NCBI GenBank assembly: GCA_001692895.1
Contig: KV748182.1
Span: forward strand, 3,104,341-3,168,340
Direction: 5' to 3'
Length of the DNA stretch: 64,000 bases
From: Cenococcum geophilum 1.58
Lineage: Eukaryota; Ascomycota; Dothideomycetes; Gloniales; Gloniaceae
The notes beneath the pieces are model-generated. The model saw only the letters and a program-made list of their open reading frames with translations, was not told the DNA's origin and searched no databases. How positions within the stretch are numbered: position 1 is the stretch's first letter; the number at the start of each line of letters is the position of its first letter. Positions 1-12,400 of the stretch are shown in pieces. The translations under genes were made by a program, and so were the position numbers.

Positions 1-394
1 TTTAGGCGGTTATAGTACTTTACTAGTACCTTTATAGCAGGGTTAGTATACTTTTTTAGTGCTAAGGCCTTCTTAATATTAGCTATAGTAACAGCGAAGA
101 TGGTATATTTAGGTTTCTTAGTAAGTTGCGCTAGTAGGATAGCTCTAATTATATAGATATTTAGGGTATTAAACTTGCTTAGATTATCTATAGTTTCTTA
201 TTTAAGTTTAGGTTTAGTATTAGGTATAGAGTTAGTATTAGATTTAGGTTTGGGTTCTTCAAAAATCCTTTTTATAGTAGAATACTAGTCCTTTTAGTAT
301 TTTTGTATATTAAGCTTAAGCTTCTACTTAGCTTAGGGCGGTGCGGTACTTAGTAATAACTTATAGAATTTAGTAAAGTTTTTAGATCCTTAGT

Positions 395-600
395 GGGTAT
401 CAGTAAAATTCCCATATTAGTAGAATTTAGTAGAATTCTTATGCTAGTGGAATCTGGTGGATTCCTTAGGCATAAAGTAGATATTAGTGGAAATCTTACG
501 TTAGTAGAATTTAGTAAAATTCCTAGGTTAGTGGAATTTAGTAAATTCCTTAGGTATAAGGTAGACAGTTATAGAAATTTTAGACTAGTAGATCTTAGTA
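395..600. repeat. Degenerate short tandem repeats inside Gypsy N
   Basis: Several imperfect copies of a roughly 20-27 bp unit built on GTGGAATTTAGTAAAATTCC. They create a short plus-strand open frame with repeated VEFSK-like words, which is a by-product of the repeat and not a gene. In the minus-strand Gypsy frame it falls between Gag and protease. Confidence 0.5.
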
Positions 601-2104
601 GATTTTTTAGATTTTAGATTTAGGTTTAAGTAATAAGTTATAAGGCACTTCTACTTATAACGGGAGGCGGTAAATAGAAGCTTAAGGTTGTTCTAATTAA
701 TAGTTACCTTATATAGCTTTATCTAGGGTTATTTAAGGATTACTAAGTAATCTAGGGTAGTAACGAAAAGTTTAATTAGTTCTTTATAGTTTAGGTATTA
801 AAGTCTTAGGTATACTATATAGGTAATTTAGCTTAAAACTATACGTTTGCCATTAAATCCAAATATGTTAATATGCCGGTTAAGGGGGGTTAAGGTAAAA
901 CTATTATCTTACGTAAAGGTCTTGTTAATAAATCCTATATTACTAGCTCCTATATTAATTAGGACTTAAATATTAGCCTATTAATTATTCTACTATAGAT
1001 AATAGTTAATAGTTATGCTACGCTTCTAAGAGTTAGGGTTTGTAATATCTAAAGCATTTAATAAGATCCTAAGGCAGAACCGTTCTAGAAAGCAACTTAA
1101 CTCTAAAATATACCTTTTAGTAGTAAGTGGGAAGGGGTTTCTATAGAATATTAGTTATAGCTTTATCCTTATAAGTAGTGCTTACTAGACACGGGGCTAG
1201 AACTAGGTAAAAATTAGGGATAGTAACAGGAAGATTAATACGGTAAATGGTTACTAGTATTAGCCGTTTATAAATAGTGTTTAGGTATAAGGATAGAGTA
1301 GTAGTTAGAGAAGTAGGAGTTACTTTTATATTTAAAGGACCCTAGTAGGGCGTATTCTAGGGTCCTAGTGTTAATATCTATAGCATTAGGGTGCTTAAGC
1401 TAAGATAACTTAGTAGACGTTCGCGGGGCTATTATATTATATTAAGGAGCGTATTTCGGTGTTAGGCGTAGTATATTATTATACCGTTTATTAATAACGT
1501 TTGCGTAGGCATTAAGGGCTCCTAGTAGGTCTACGCCTATTAGGGAGGTTTTTAGTTTAGGGCTTAAAGATTTAATAAGGCTGTTAACTAGTATAGAGTC
1601 GTTCTAGCCAGTTGTCTTTACGTAATAATTAAATTCGGAGAAGTATACTGGGAAACTCTTTATTCCTTAAGCTATATAGTTTATCTTTCTCTAAGTAGTA
1701 GCTTAGCGGTTTAAATCCCTATATATAGCTTTAAGAAGTATAACTAGGCTTTATACTAAGTTTAGTTAAAGGGGTTTAATAAGGTTAGCTACCTTTCCTC
1801 CTAGTTAGCTTAGGGTGTAGTAGAGTTAGTTAGCTTTAGTTAGGTAACGGTTAGCGTTACTAGTTAGCTTATTCTTAAGCTAGCTTAATAATTAGAGCTC
1901 TTGCCGTTTACTAGTAAATACTAGGGGGTTAGGTAATTATTCGATCGTTATAGTGCAATAGCTGGTTTAGGGTAAATAGCTATTATATGTTTAGGGCTTA
2001 TGTTCTATATATTTATCTCTAGGGATAGTATTTGGTCTTAAGGCCTTAATATAGATATCTTAAGCGTACGGATTTCTTCTTAGAGGTCCTTAATTAGTTA
2101 CTAG

Positions 2105-2307
2105 TGTGGTGGTGTAGATTGGACGTCGCCTACTATCTTAGCATTTTCCTATATTTATAAAGCCTTCGGCTTCCTTCCTTCTTCCCTCTATTATATATAT
2201 TACGACTCTACTAGTTACCAGAAATACACTCTTTTCTTTCTTACTAACTATTCTACTAACTAATTACAACTAACCGACTAACTGACCGACTGACTGACTG
2301 ACTAACA
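2105..2307 (-). repeat. 5' LTR of Gypsy N (left border approximate)
   Basis: In element sense it starts TGTTAGTCAGTCAGTC with GACT/GTCA simple repeats and ends near the CCACCACA at about 2105-2113. The right border (ACA at 2305-2307) is clear. The inner border is inferred from where Gag-like coding begins, since the partner LTR is outside the window. Confidence 0.5.
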
Positions 2308-4107
2308 GCACTATGACTTTCTCATCTTAGAGAGGTCGTACCCTCCTACACTAGTATTATGCTTCTTATTCGGCTTATTATTAATTTAAAGTGACTTAGT
2401 TTTATATAAGAGCGTTTATAAAAGACTTCTATATCTCTACTAGTTATTTTTAAAGTATAGATATAATGCCGGCGGCTATTATAGGGGTTTTAGAGTTGCT
2501 TTATATTTTAGTGGTGGTATATAAAGTTAACGTAATATAGTATTGCAGAGTAAGTATAAGCGGCGATAATATATAGCAAAGTAGATATTATTAAGCTATA
2601 TATATATAAACTATATAAGGAGGTTAAGACGTTGCGTAAGGAGAGAAGGTAGGAAAATGGGAAAAAAGGGCATATATTATTAACTTAGTTGCTTAGTTAA
2701 TATGTACATAGGGTAGAATAGGGTTTAGGTTATAATCCTAGCAGAACTTAGTAGAATTTAGTAGAACTTAGCAGAATATAGCAGAATGCCGTAGATTACC
2801 GTTAGATTGCTATTAGATTGCTATTAGATTACTATTTCGCGGTTAATTTCTAATTGCTAAGTCGGTAAAAACAGGTAGATGTGTACAAGATGTTATGGGG
2901 GTATCCTATAACAATATACTCCTAATCGTCGTTACTAAATACCTCTACACTAGTATAATAATTAATTACTGCTTAGGGCTTATCTTCCCCCTTTATTTAA
3001 TGCTATTCTCCTTAGGTAGATTAAGAAATTTCTATAGGCTTCCTATATTAAGAATCTAACTATAATAGTGCTAGGGTATACTACTTGCTATATTCTACGG
3101 ACCCTAACTTCTACTAACTAATTAGGATTTTCTATACCTGGTATAGAAAATTGCTATAGTTACGTAACTAGAAGACTGTATAAAAGAACCCTACTTTAAC
3201 CAGCGCCACTCTTCTTCTTCTTTCCTTTTTCTAGCTCTAGATCCTCGTTTATAGACAATCTAATTATACAGGCTTACGCGTCTCTCTTAATATATCCGTG
3301 CCTTAATTAACTAAGTCGCTAATAAGGAGGATATTGTGTTAAGGTATTGGTAATAGTTACTATAACTTTCTAAGACTATTAACTAGTTTATTTAGTATTA
3401 AAGCTTCTTCTTAAACTATATAATATTCGCTTTTTAACGCGGGCGAGGATATTAGTAATTATACTAGTCTTATAGAGCTTTACGGTAAACGTTAGTAATA
3501 CCCTTACGGCCTATCTTAAGAGTATACCGCAGTGTTAGTCAATTTAACATAATAAAAAATGGTGGTTTAGCAGCAATATATTAAATATTAGTAGGTAGGG
3601 TAATTTATAATGGACAAGTAAAATTTAATTAAGAATATTGCTAAATCGGGTATTGGTATAACGAGAGTTAACTATATTGTTGTAAGAGGTTAGTTTAATT
3701 AGAACGTATAATTATCTAATTAATAGTATTAAATAAGAGTTATAGGTAAGCCGAAGGTAAGTAAAAGGTAAGTAGAAGGTAGAATAAGCTTTACGTATTT
3801 AAAGGACAATTGCATTCTAACCTCTTCTATTTAGAGACTAATTGCTAATTCTTCTCTAAATGAGAACTAGCTCCCTTTATAATCCTTTTAAAACACTAAT
3901 AAAATATAAAAGTATATATATTGGGTCCCGCAAGAGTCGCGATAGATTCGCGATTAGTCTCTATTATTTTAGCTATATAGCGACGTAGTGCGGGACACGT
4001 TACATAAAACCTATTACCCCTTATTTACCTAACTATATCTTCTTTAGGATATTAGTAGGACATTAGTAAAACTTTTATTTATTTAACTACTATTTTATCT
4101 AATATAC
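2308..4107. other. RIPped AT-rich DNA, unresolved
   Basis: No gene recognised. It contains short A(G/T)CAGAA(C/T)TTAGT-type repeats near 2745-2800, the inverted pair TGTTATGGGGG/CCTATAACA near 2893-2916, and a TATA-like TATAAAAGAACC at about 3179 followed by a long pyrimidine-rich tract, as in an LTR promoter. GGTAAGTAGAA-type short repeats lie near 3745-3785, and an inverted GGGTCCCGC/GCGGGAC pair lies at 3925-3990. Probably one or more old LTR elements, but I could not define their ends. Confidence 0.5.
3124..3165 (+). repeat. Fragment of the shared palindromic 3' module
   Basis: Carries ATTAGGATTTTCTATACC, then GGTATAGAAAATTGC, the same hairpin found at 5409-5442, 15838-15875, 21210-21245 and 32757-32792. 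The stem is ATTTTCTAT/ATAGAAAAT. Orientation matches the copy in Gypsy A. Confidence 0.6.
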
Positions 4108-4279
4108 TGTCACGGAGCGCGGTCAGGAGGCTCTGGGAACGTCGTAGCATTGGCTATGTACACGACAGGATATTGCACGAAGGTGCAAAGAGGTGCGAAG
4201 GCACCGTGGCTCTATATACTGTGGGTGCCAAGGCTCGCTAGGCGAGCCCTTGGCGGTGCTACGGTCGGAATCCGTGATA
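4108..4279. mobile_element. Solo LTR, GC-rich, TSD TATAC
   Basis: A 172-bp GC-rich block in AT-rich DNA. It begins TGTCACGGA and ends TCCGTGATA, which are 9-bp near-perfect inverted ends and read as TG...CA apart from one RIP-type change. It is bounded by TATAC at 4103-4107 and again at 4280-4284, a 5-bp target-site duplication. No internal coding, so it is read as a solo LTR left by LTR-LTR recombination. It contains a GGCTCGC/GCGAGCC stem. The parent family is not otherwise present in the window. Confidence 0.75.
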
Positions 4280-4284
4280 TATAC

Positions 4285-5340
4285 CTTTTAGAAGAGCCTG
4301 TTATAAAGTTATAGTAATTATAAAAACTATAGTAGTTATAAATTATAAAAAGGGTTTAAAAATTATAATATAAATATTTTTTAACTTTAGTAAACATAAG
4401 TAATATATTATTATATTATATTATATTATATTAACTTATTTTACTTTTCTAATATTAAAAAGTAATATTATATTGGTCTAGCTAAAGGGTATATTAATAT
4501 ATAGTAGGTGAAGTTTAATTTAGGGTTGTTTATATAGTTCTATAGTTCTATATTAATTAGACTAATATATATAAGTTTTTTTAGCCGTCGCTTCCCTAGC
4601 GTTATAGGCTATATGGCCCCTAAAGACATATTACTAGACGTCTAATACTAGTATATTACAATATCTACTATAACTAGTCTATAGCTATTACGCTATAGAT
4701 AACCTCCACTATAACCAGTCTATAGCTATCGCGCTATAGACGACCTCTACTATAACTAGTATATAGCTGTCGTATTATAGACAACTACAACGCTATAGGC
4801 GCACGGTAGAGGTACCGTAGACGCACCGCAGACGCGCCGTAGACGCAGACAATAACTGCTACCACTATTACTAATTCCCTATCTATTTCTTAAGTAAGGA
4901 GAAGAAATAGGATATAGAATTAAAAAAGGTTATATAAAGGTAATTGGTGGCGCTTTAAAGCTAGCAAGCTATTAGGTTTCTCTTATTTTTATATATAAAA
5001 CTATTTTATTAAACTTAAAGTCTATTTTTTAGAGCGCTTTTTCTGCTCTAAAAACGGTAAAATATAGTAGAAATAGATAAAAGAGCTAGGATTCCCTTAG
5101 TACGAACTAGAACTCCTCGGGTAAAAATTAGGTAAGATTGTTTACTTAGCTACTAGTATATATTAAGTTGCCTAAAAAGGATTTATATATATAGAACTAT
5201 AGCGCTATAGCCTAGAGGCTGCATACGTAGTATTATATATAATAGTTATTAAAAGCCTTTTACCTATATACTAAAACTAAAACTACTAACCTTTATTACC
5301 TTAACTCTTACTTCTAGTATAGTATACCGCTCTTAGTATA
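4285..5340. other. RIPped DNA with a possible decayed coding stretch
   Basis: AT-rich; 4410-4430 is a run of TTATA/ATATT. From about 4605 to 5390 one plus-strand frame stays largely open apart from TAG/TAA codons of the kind RIP makes, starting near an ATG at 4613. I do not recognise the would-be product. It may be a decayed gene or part of the element whose 3' module lies at 5341-5462. Confidence 0.4.
4663..4785 (+). repeat. 41-bp tandem repeat, three copies
   Basis: Three head-to-tail units beginning CTCYACTATAACYAGT, each containing TATAGCT and a CGCTATAG-like palindrome. Units start near 4663, 4704 and 4745. It is followed by a short CCGTAGACGC/CCGCAGACGC repeat to about 4845. Confidence 0.75.
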
Positions 5341-5462
5341 AGGATTACTAGGTAGTAGGTTAAAAATATTAAAAGGGCTGCTAAGGCGCTGATAGTAAGC
5401 GAGCTAATAGCGATTTTCTATACTAGGTATAGAAAATCCTAATTAATTAGCTTATAAGTTAG
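5341..5462 (-). repeat. Partial Copia C-like 3' module, target of the hAT insertion
   Basis: Closely matches 32715-32810 in Copia C: GGGCNGCTAAGGC, TAGTAAGCGAGCTAATAGCG, then the ATTTTCTAT/ATAGAAAAT hairpin and AATTAA. The hAT interrupts it in TAAGTTAG, and GGTCTATA resumes at 17096 exactly as in Copia C. So an older Copia fragment lay here before the hAT arrived. Confidence 0.65.
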
Positions 5463-5599
5463 CAGACATAGCAATAACTATATAATTATAATCAGCCGTT
5501 TAATTGCGATTATTATATAATCACGAGAGGCGATTGCGATTTAATTGCGTAGTTATATTAATTACCTATATTTAGGGTTAGAATCTAATTTTTAATATA

Positions 5600-7645
5600 G
5601 TAGATAGCTCTATAGGGCTTACCTAGATCTTCCTACATTTACTTAAAATTAGTAATAGCCTCTTAGTGTTTAGGAAGGCTCTTAATTGTGCCAATCTTCC
5701 TTATTTAATACCTAGCTATTGCCTATATTATTACTACCCATATTACTAACTCCTCCCTTAATATTTAACACCTTAGCTACTACCTCTGCCGACATAAAAT
5801 TACTAGATTTAACGACTTCGCGTACCTAGCTTTTTAAGCACTTTATTTATTTAACTACCGTGGCTCTAAGCCTATATTATAACTATAATATCATTCGCTG
5901 TACACCCGAAAAGACTTGTTTTACTTTAGTAGATATTGCTAGTATAAAGAGGATATTAATAGCCATTTAAGAGAGCCTTAGATAGAGCTTTTACTAAAAG
6001 GGCTTAAGCTACTAAGTAAGGGAGAAGCCGGCAATTAATTGTAGAGGATTTGCCTATAAGAAGTTAGGTAGTATTATAAATATTAAAGGCAGATCTTACA
6101 GTAATAAATCGTTTAAATTTATCGTCATTAGATAGGCTCTTAAGCTCCCTTATATATTACCACCTCTTATATTTATTCTTAATTAGATCTAGATCTACTT
6201 GCCTAGTTAACCTACCATTAATTAGCTTAAACTTATATTCCTTCTACTATAGCTTTCGCGTAGCCTTAATCGCTTACTTAATTATACTAGGGTAACGCTT
6301 ATTAATCGTCTTCTAGCTTTTATTAAGATAGGCCCATTAAAGCGTTAAATTAAGTAGTAAGGCTACCGCATATACTAGTGTTTTATTAATTAAGGTATAG
6401 TACTTATTAAAAGCAAACCAAATCGTTAAAAAAGACGCTAAGAGGTAAGCGTTAAAGATATGCTCCTGCTGTATCTCTTTTATATATTTAATAAGGAAAT
6501 CTATACTCTAAAGAACCTTATTTAGAGTTATTAAATCGCCTTTTAAGGCCTTTATTATATCTTTAAACGGTAGTAAAATCGCGATTGTCTTATAGATTAT
6601 GTCCTATTTATCGCAACTAAGAGCATTAGCACTTATCTCTTTATAGTATAAATCTAAAAAGGCTTAAATTATAGTCTTAAGCTTTATTGCTAACTCTAGT
6701 ATAAGAAGCTATAAGTTCCACCTTATATTATTATCGCGCTTTAGTATCTTCTTAGCTAGCTTTAGGAAGGCTTAATATCGCTCTATTAAACGCCTTAACT
6801 ATACGGCGATATTATATATCTTACCTAGGGCTCCAATCTCTCGCCACTTCTCTTAGGTAGCTTCGTCTTAGTTATACTCTCCTTTAAAGTAAATATTTAA
6901 GTATTACTCCTCCCGCTGGAGTTCCTCTACTGCCTAAATTACAACTTTAATAGCTTCTTTGTCTTTATAAAAAAGGAAGGCTTATACTATAAGGTTAATA
7001 ATATAGCTAATATAGTGAATTCGGTGCTGTATAGTATTTTAAAAAGGGAAGCGCTTTTACAGAATTTAATAGAGCTTATTATTGCTACCGTAGTTATTAC
7101 CTAAATTAGGTATATTTAGTATAGAACTTAATAGTAGCAGAGGTAGGAAATAAAGCCTACTAGTAAGGTAACTAATTTAGCTCTTAGGAATCTCGTACTC
7201 CTTAATTACCTTTATTATTACCTCCGCCTACTATTTACCTCCATATACCTTTTTATGCTCTTTTAATACAATTATAGCTTTTAATAGCTGGTTTAATTTG
7301 TTTATAAAATAAGTAGTAACTACTTAGAAAGCTGTCTTATTTAGAGCCGTCTAACAGTTAATAGTAACGTAGATCTTTAACTTAGCTCTCTAGAGCCTTA
7401 ACTTTATATAATCCTTTAAAATTATAAACGTCTTGCTAATTAGAATAGGTACGCTCCTGCGAGATTTATATAAGGGCCTGCCCTCTTCTATTAACGTATA
7501 GTTACAGATTTATAAAAAGGCTTAAAACTCTAGCCACTTAATAATTATATGGGGGAGATTGCGAGTGACGATTAAGTATATAAGGGAGTTAAAAAAGGTC
7601 TTCTTATTTACCAACTCTTATAGGGCTTTTATAGTTCTTAGATCT
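5600..7645 (-). pseudogene. hAT transposase, C-terminal two-thirds
   Basis: Minus-strand decayed hAT transposase. The clearest landmark is near 6700-6760, where the frame reads a DNxTRWNSxxLMLERA-like motif (here IRWN...LLILEL), the conserved hAT segment before the C-terminal dimerisation domain. Upstream of it is an ERY-type helix with LAKKILKRD. The frame is crossed by many TAG/TAA codons at former CAG/CAA/TGG sites. Its 5' continuation is at 16277-16800, separated by the Fot1 insertion. Confidence 0.7.
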
Positions 7646-7651
7646 TACCTA

Positions 7652-7748
7652 CCCGTAGCGTTTTAATTTTTGTAAACTTTAACTAACACTACCTTACTAG
7701 CTTAGTGGCTGCTAGTACGGTATATAGGCCACTAAGGAACCCAGAAAA
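7652..7748 (+). repeat. Left terminal inverted repeat of Fot1 K
   Basis: Reverse-complement partner of 16187-16276 plus 9262-9271; the partner is split by Gypsy A. The outer end is CCCGTAGCG and the inner end is GGAACCCAGAAAA. Confidence 0.85.
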
Positions 7749-7779
7749 CAACTTTGAACTTTAACCGTGATAATTATAC

Positions 7780-9248
7780 CACAACTATAACTTCTAATTC
7801 TCTTAAAGATGAGGCTAAGGTCTAAAAGGCCTTTGCTGCCTATACAGCTAATAAGTTTCCTTCTATTGCTGCTGCTGCGCGCCATTTCTGCGCTAAATAC
7901 GACCGCGTTAAGAATCGCGTCAATGGACTCCCTGCATAGCTTAGACTACTAGCTTATAATCTACTACTTACTCTACATAAGGAGAAGGGCCTTATAATAT
8001 GGCTACATCGCCATGACGCGCTTAGAACGCGTGCGACAGTCTAGAAGCTTAAGTGGGAGTGTAATTATATACTTAAATCGCGTTACACCGGCCTAGAAGA
8101 ACCACCACTTTGTGGCGGCTATTAGACCAACAGATTTCTTAAGCGCTACCCTAAATTTAGCCTACGTACTAAGAATCCTAAGGAGCTAGAAAGGTAGGCG
8201 GTAGAAGACCTAATAGCGCTATCGCGCTAGTACGAGGACTATAATCGCGTGGTAGGGCTTTATAAAATTATAGTGGGAGATATATATAATTATAATGAAA
8301 TAGGCGTACGCCTAGGCGTAGGTAAGAAAGAGAAGGTAATTATAACTTTAAAGGCCTTTTAAATTACTGCTGTAAAGGATACCAGCCGCGAATTAGCTAC
8401 GGTCGCAGAGGTAATTTCTAGTGATGGAGTTATAGGGCCTCTACTTGTTATTTTAGTAGGTAAAACTATATAGATAAGCTGCCAGGCAATTACTTGCTAG
8501 CAGTAAGCAACACTATATATATTAACAATCAGCTACTATTAAAGTGGGCTATTTACTTTGAAAAGTGGTTTAAGAAGCGCTAAATTAGCAAAAATTGACT
8601 CCTTATCCTAGATGGCCACACCAGCTATTTTACTAGGCAATTTATACAGTTCTACGACGACTATTTAATTATCTTATTTGCTACAATTCCGTATATAACG
8701 CATATTTATTAGCCTCTTAATATTATAGTTTTTTTTAGCTATATAAGCACTAGTACGAGTAAGCTGTAGCTAGGGCCTTTTGAAATAGCTATATAGATTT
8801 TAATAAGATAGAATTTCTATAAGCTCTATATAAAGTTCGCCTTAACACATTTAAAAGAAGTATAGTCCTAAGCGCCTGGGCAAAATCAGGGCTAATTCCT
8901 TTTAATCCCGCTATTATACTAAGCTAAATTCAAATGCTATTACTATGGGCAATAACGCCTGTAGATGCAGGTTTTATAGAGAATCACCTTCTAGAGATAC
9001 TAGCTTGTGCGTGTACGCTTGCAGTACTAGCTAATCTACTAGATTAGGAGGAGGATGAGGATACATAGCATATTCCGTACGAAAAGTTTATATATAGTAG
9101 CCTAGCAATTGCGGTTATAGCTAAGGCTGCTAATAAGGTAATTAAGGCCTAGAAGCGTAAAGAAATAAATACGCGTAAAGTTATAAGGGCCTACAATAAG
9201 GCTAATAGAATTGTAGTACAGCGAGGGCCTTATAAAAAGAAGTAGTAA
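7780..9248 (+). pseudogene. Fot1/pogo transposase (element K)
   Basis: DDE transposase of the Fot1/pogo group. The N-terminus reads DEAKVQKAFAAYTANKFPSI, a pipsqueak-like helix-turn-helix, followed by a CENP-B-type DNA-binding region with a TNRFLKRYPKFSLR-like motif near 8130. The catalytic core shows GVRLGVGKKEKVI near 8305 and an LILDGHTSYFTRQF block near 8600, ending at IYQPLNIIVF near 8710. The C-terminus is basic (PYKKKQ). Several in-frame TAG/TAA codons fall where CAG, CAA or TGG is expected, so it is a RIP-killed pseudogene. The original start codon is not obvious. Confidence 0.8.
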
Positions 9249-9271
9249 ATATATCGTGATTTTCTGGGTTC

Positions 9272-9458
9272 TGTTACGGCACTGACCTAACGCATACTGT
9301 TTTATACTGTCTCGTACTATTCCCTACTATTGGCTGGCCCACCACTAGCGACTTAGCGGCCGGCCCTACTATTTGTATACAATACCCCCTTTCTACCTTC
9401 TTTCCCTCTTTATACTATAACGTAGTTATTTAGTCTACTTTATTGCAGCACTGTGACA
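9272..9458 (+). repeat. 5' LTR of Gypsy A
   Basis: 187 bp, TG...CA, nearly identical to 16000-16186. Confidence 0.92.
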
Positions 9459-12400
9459 GTTTATAGTATTTTTAATTTAGGCCCTGTCGCAATCACTAAT
9501 TCCCTATACTTTAGCTAATTGACCTCTACCCTAGAGTAATCGCGACCTATACGCGCCTCTACTAAAACTAATACGTCCCTAGTATAGTCCTAGAACAATC
9601 CTTAGTTTTTACCTAGCGCCTAAATAGGTAATACTAATAACGCCGAAATGGCTAAAACCTAGAACCCCTGCGACGTTTTTATAGACCTATTTATAGAGAC
9701 ATACCCCAATATCGCGTGGATAATCCGCCGCTCCCTACTATACTTTAAGACCTTTAAGCCTAGCAAAGCTTACCTTACCCTTGTTAACTATACTAATGAG
9801 TTCCTTAATAATATTAAAGTAGGACTATAGTGTATATATAATATAAACACCGCTAATAAGAAAGCTAACGAAAACCTTAGTGCCCTTATTACTTCCTAGA
9901 TAGGAACTATTAACTCCTANGNAGAGACTATTACCGTTCTAAAACAATTAACCCCTATAATAATGGTAGTAACCTAGCAGAAAAAATAGAGATCTAAAGA
10001 CCCGCTAATATTTAGCGGAAAAGGCACCCCGCTAGAATAATAAGCTAATTTTAAAACCTGGCATATTAAGATTAAGGGAGTCTTTAACTAGGACTGGGAC
10101 TACTTTAACATAGTTTAGTCCTAGATCCTTTATATCTCGGATATGCTAGAGGATAAGGCCTATGAGTTTATTAAGTAGGGCCTAGAGCTTATACACAAGA
10201 ACCCAAATAATATATTTGCGTGGAAATGGCCTACTAAGGAAGATATGCTTAAAGACCTTACTGCCTACTATGAGGTCCTTAATATAACCTAGGTTGCAAA
10301 GAATAAGCTTAACTATTTCCCCTAAGGCGAGCGTAATTACTAGTCCTAGAAGGGAGAGCTTAATAAGCTAATAGTCCGCGCTAAGAAGATAGATAAACAG
10401 AAGGTGGACCTACTCTAAAAGTTTATCTCTCTAAAGATAGAAGAGCTAGTACTTAAACTAGCCTATAAAATTAATAATAGTGACTATATAGGTTAGAGTA
10501 AGCAGATGGATATATTTGCTAAGAACTTTGTAAACTATACATACTAAGCCAACCTTAAGAAGAACGCTAACCACCGCCTACCTGCCTAAGCCTCTACCCT
10601 TATGTTAACCCTAACCCTAGCAATAACTAGAGAACCTATGGACCTTAATAGAATCTTAGACATAGAGTATAAGCGCCGTGTTAATAATAGACTATGCCTT
10701 GCCTATAGCCTGCCCAGCTATTAAAAGGATGCCTATAACCCCGCTAAGACAGTAAACCTAGTCCTAATACTACCCTATTAAACGACGTAAATAAATAACC
10801 GCGGACGTGGCGACCGTGAAGTCTATTATAGACGCGGCGACCGTGGAGCCTATTATGGCCGCGGCGGACGACCCCCCCCCTTTAACCCTATAGCTCAGTT
10901 ACTCTAAACTATGCCCTATATAGGAGCCTAACCCGTTAATAATGCCTAGTATTAGCGACTTTACGCTAGCGAATACGAACACGGCCATGTTATTGGTGAG
11001 GTATTATCTTCCTATACCCCGACTGAAATAAAGATAGACACCGCCAGCTAGATGGACACTGGACCGCCCTGCTAAGACAGCCCTATACCCTAGTTGTTAA
11101 AAGGTAGACCCTTAGACTAAGTTGCGCCTAAGGGTCTAAACCATATAAGGAGGAAGACGAGAAGATTAGGTCCCTATTACTAGATTAATTAGTCCTTTCT
11201 ATTAGTAAACTGCCACTTAATCTTAGATTAATAAATAGTAACAAAAAATTAATCCTTGTTTAAACCTAACTCTCCTTATTACGTAATCTATACCCCTAAG
11301 TTTATATTAATATAGTAAGCCTAGTGGACTCCGGTAGTACTATAATAGTATTTGCTAATATAGAGTCTATTATAAGAAAGTATAACGTTATAACTAAGAA
11401 GCTGCTAGCACCTAGGCCACTACGCCTCGTAGATAGTATTCTAACTTCGCTTATTACGGACTACTTTACCGCCTAAATGTTAATCGGCCTCTATACTAAA
11501 GCCATACTCTTTTTTATTACTAAACTCTCGCCTACTACCCTAATTATCCTAGGTATGCCCTGGCTTTAGAAGCATAAGCCCCGTCCTAGCTTTAGGAAAC
11601 TCAAGATCTGCTTTAACTTAAACTACTACTCTAGGCACTACCTCCTGTAGGGGATAGCCGACGTTAGTAGGGACGCCCTATATAGACACTTAGTACTACT
11701 AAGCCTAGTGCCTAGGACTATATATAAAGCCCTAATAGTAAAAGACGTTCCTAATAAAGGGGAGCCTATACAGCTGTAAAGAAATGAGATAGTGGAAAAC
11801 TGGACTAACCTAGCACTTAAGACTAAAATAATGGGCTAGCTAGCCCTGCTAAGACCAAGGAAGAAGGTCCGCTTTATGCCGCTACTACTAAGAAACTAAC
11901 CCTAACCCAGGTACTATTTAAACCCTAGCCGCCTAGCCTAATACCTAGAACTAAGCTATATGCTATATGCGCACACAACAGCTCGCGTTATAGTAAGGAT
12001 TAGCTATAGAACTACTAAGACCCGGATAATAAAAACCGCGCCACTGTAACGCCTAACCTTATACCCGTCTCCTGCGCGTACCATATAGGGCCGCCGCCTT
12101 ATTTCTGCCCCCCTGGGCTAACTAAGCTGTACTAGCCTAGCCGTAGTACTAGAGAGCCAGATATACCTTAACCTGGACAATATTAAATATACCTATACTA
12201 TTAATTTTACCCAGTTCTATAAATAAAAAGATATAAAGGTAATAAGGATCTATATAGCGGAGCTAGTAGAACTGGTTAAATAAGATAAGCACTAATAGCT
12301 GCTTAAAGAGCTGCCTATAGGCCTAATAGAAGTACCGAACCTATTAAAAAGGTCTTTCTGCTAGCTAGTAGAAGGCGACTATACAATAAAGGAAGCCCGT

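Larger units (their letters stand above)
1..2307 (-). mobile_element. Gypsy (Ty3) LTR retrotransposon N, 5' part only
   Basis: Degraded Ty3/Gypsy element on the minus strand, cut by the left edge of the window. Reading leftward, the LTR is followed almost at once by a Gag-like coding region: a coiled-coil-like start near 2.05 kb and a retrotransposon Gag core near 1.6-1.75 kb. Near 60-250 is a linker resembling the segment between protease and reverse transcriptase in fungal Gypsy pol (an 'FAVTIANIKKALALKKYT'-like motif). The RT lies outside the window. Heavily RIPped, with dozens of disruptions; a fossil. Confidence 0.7.
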
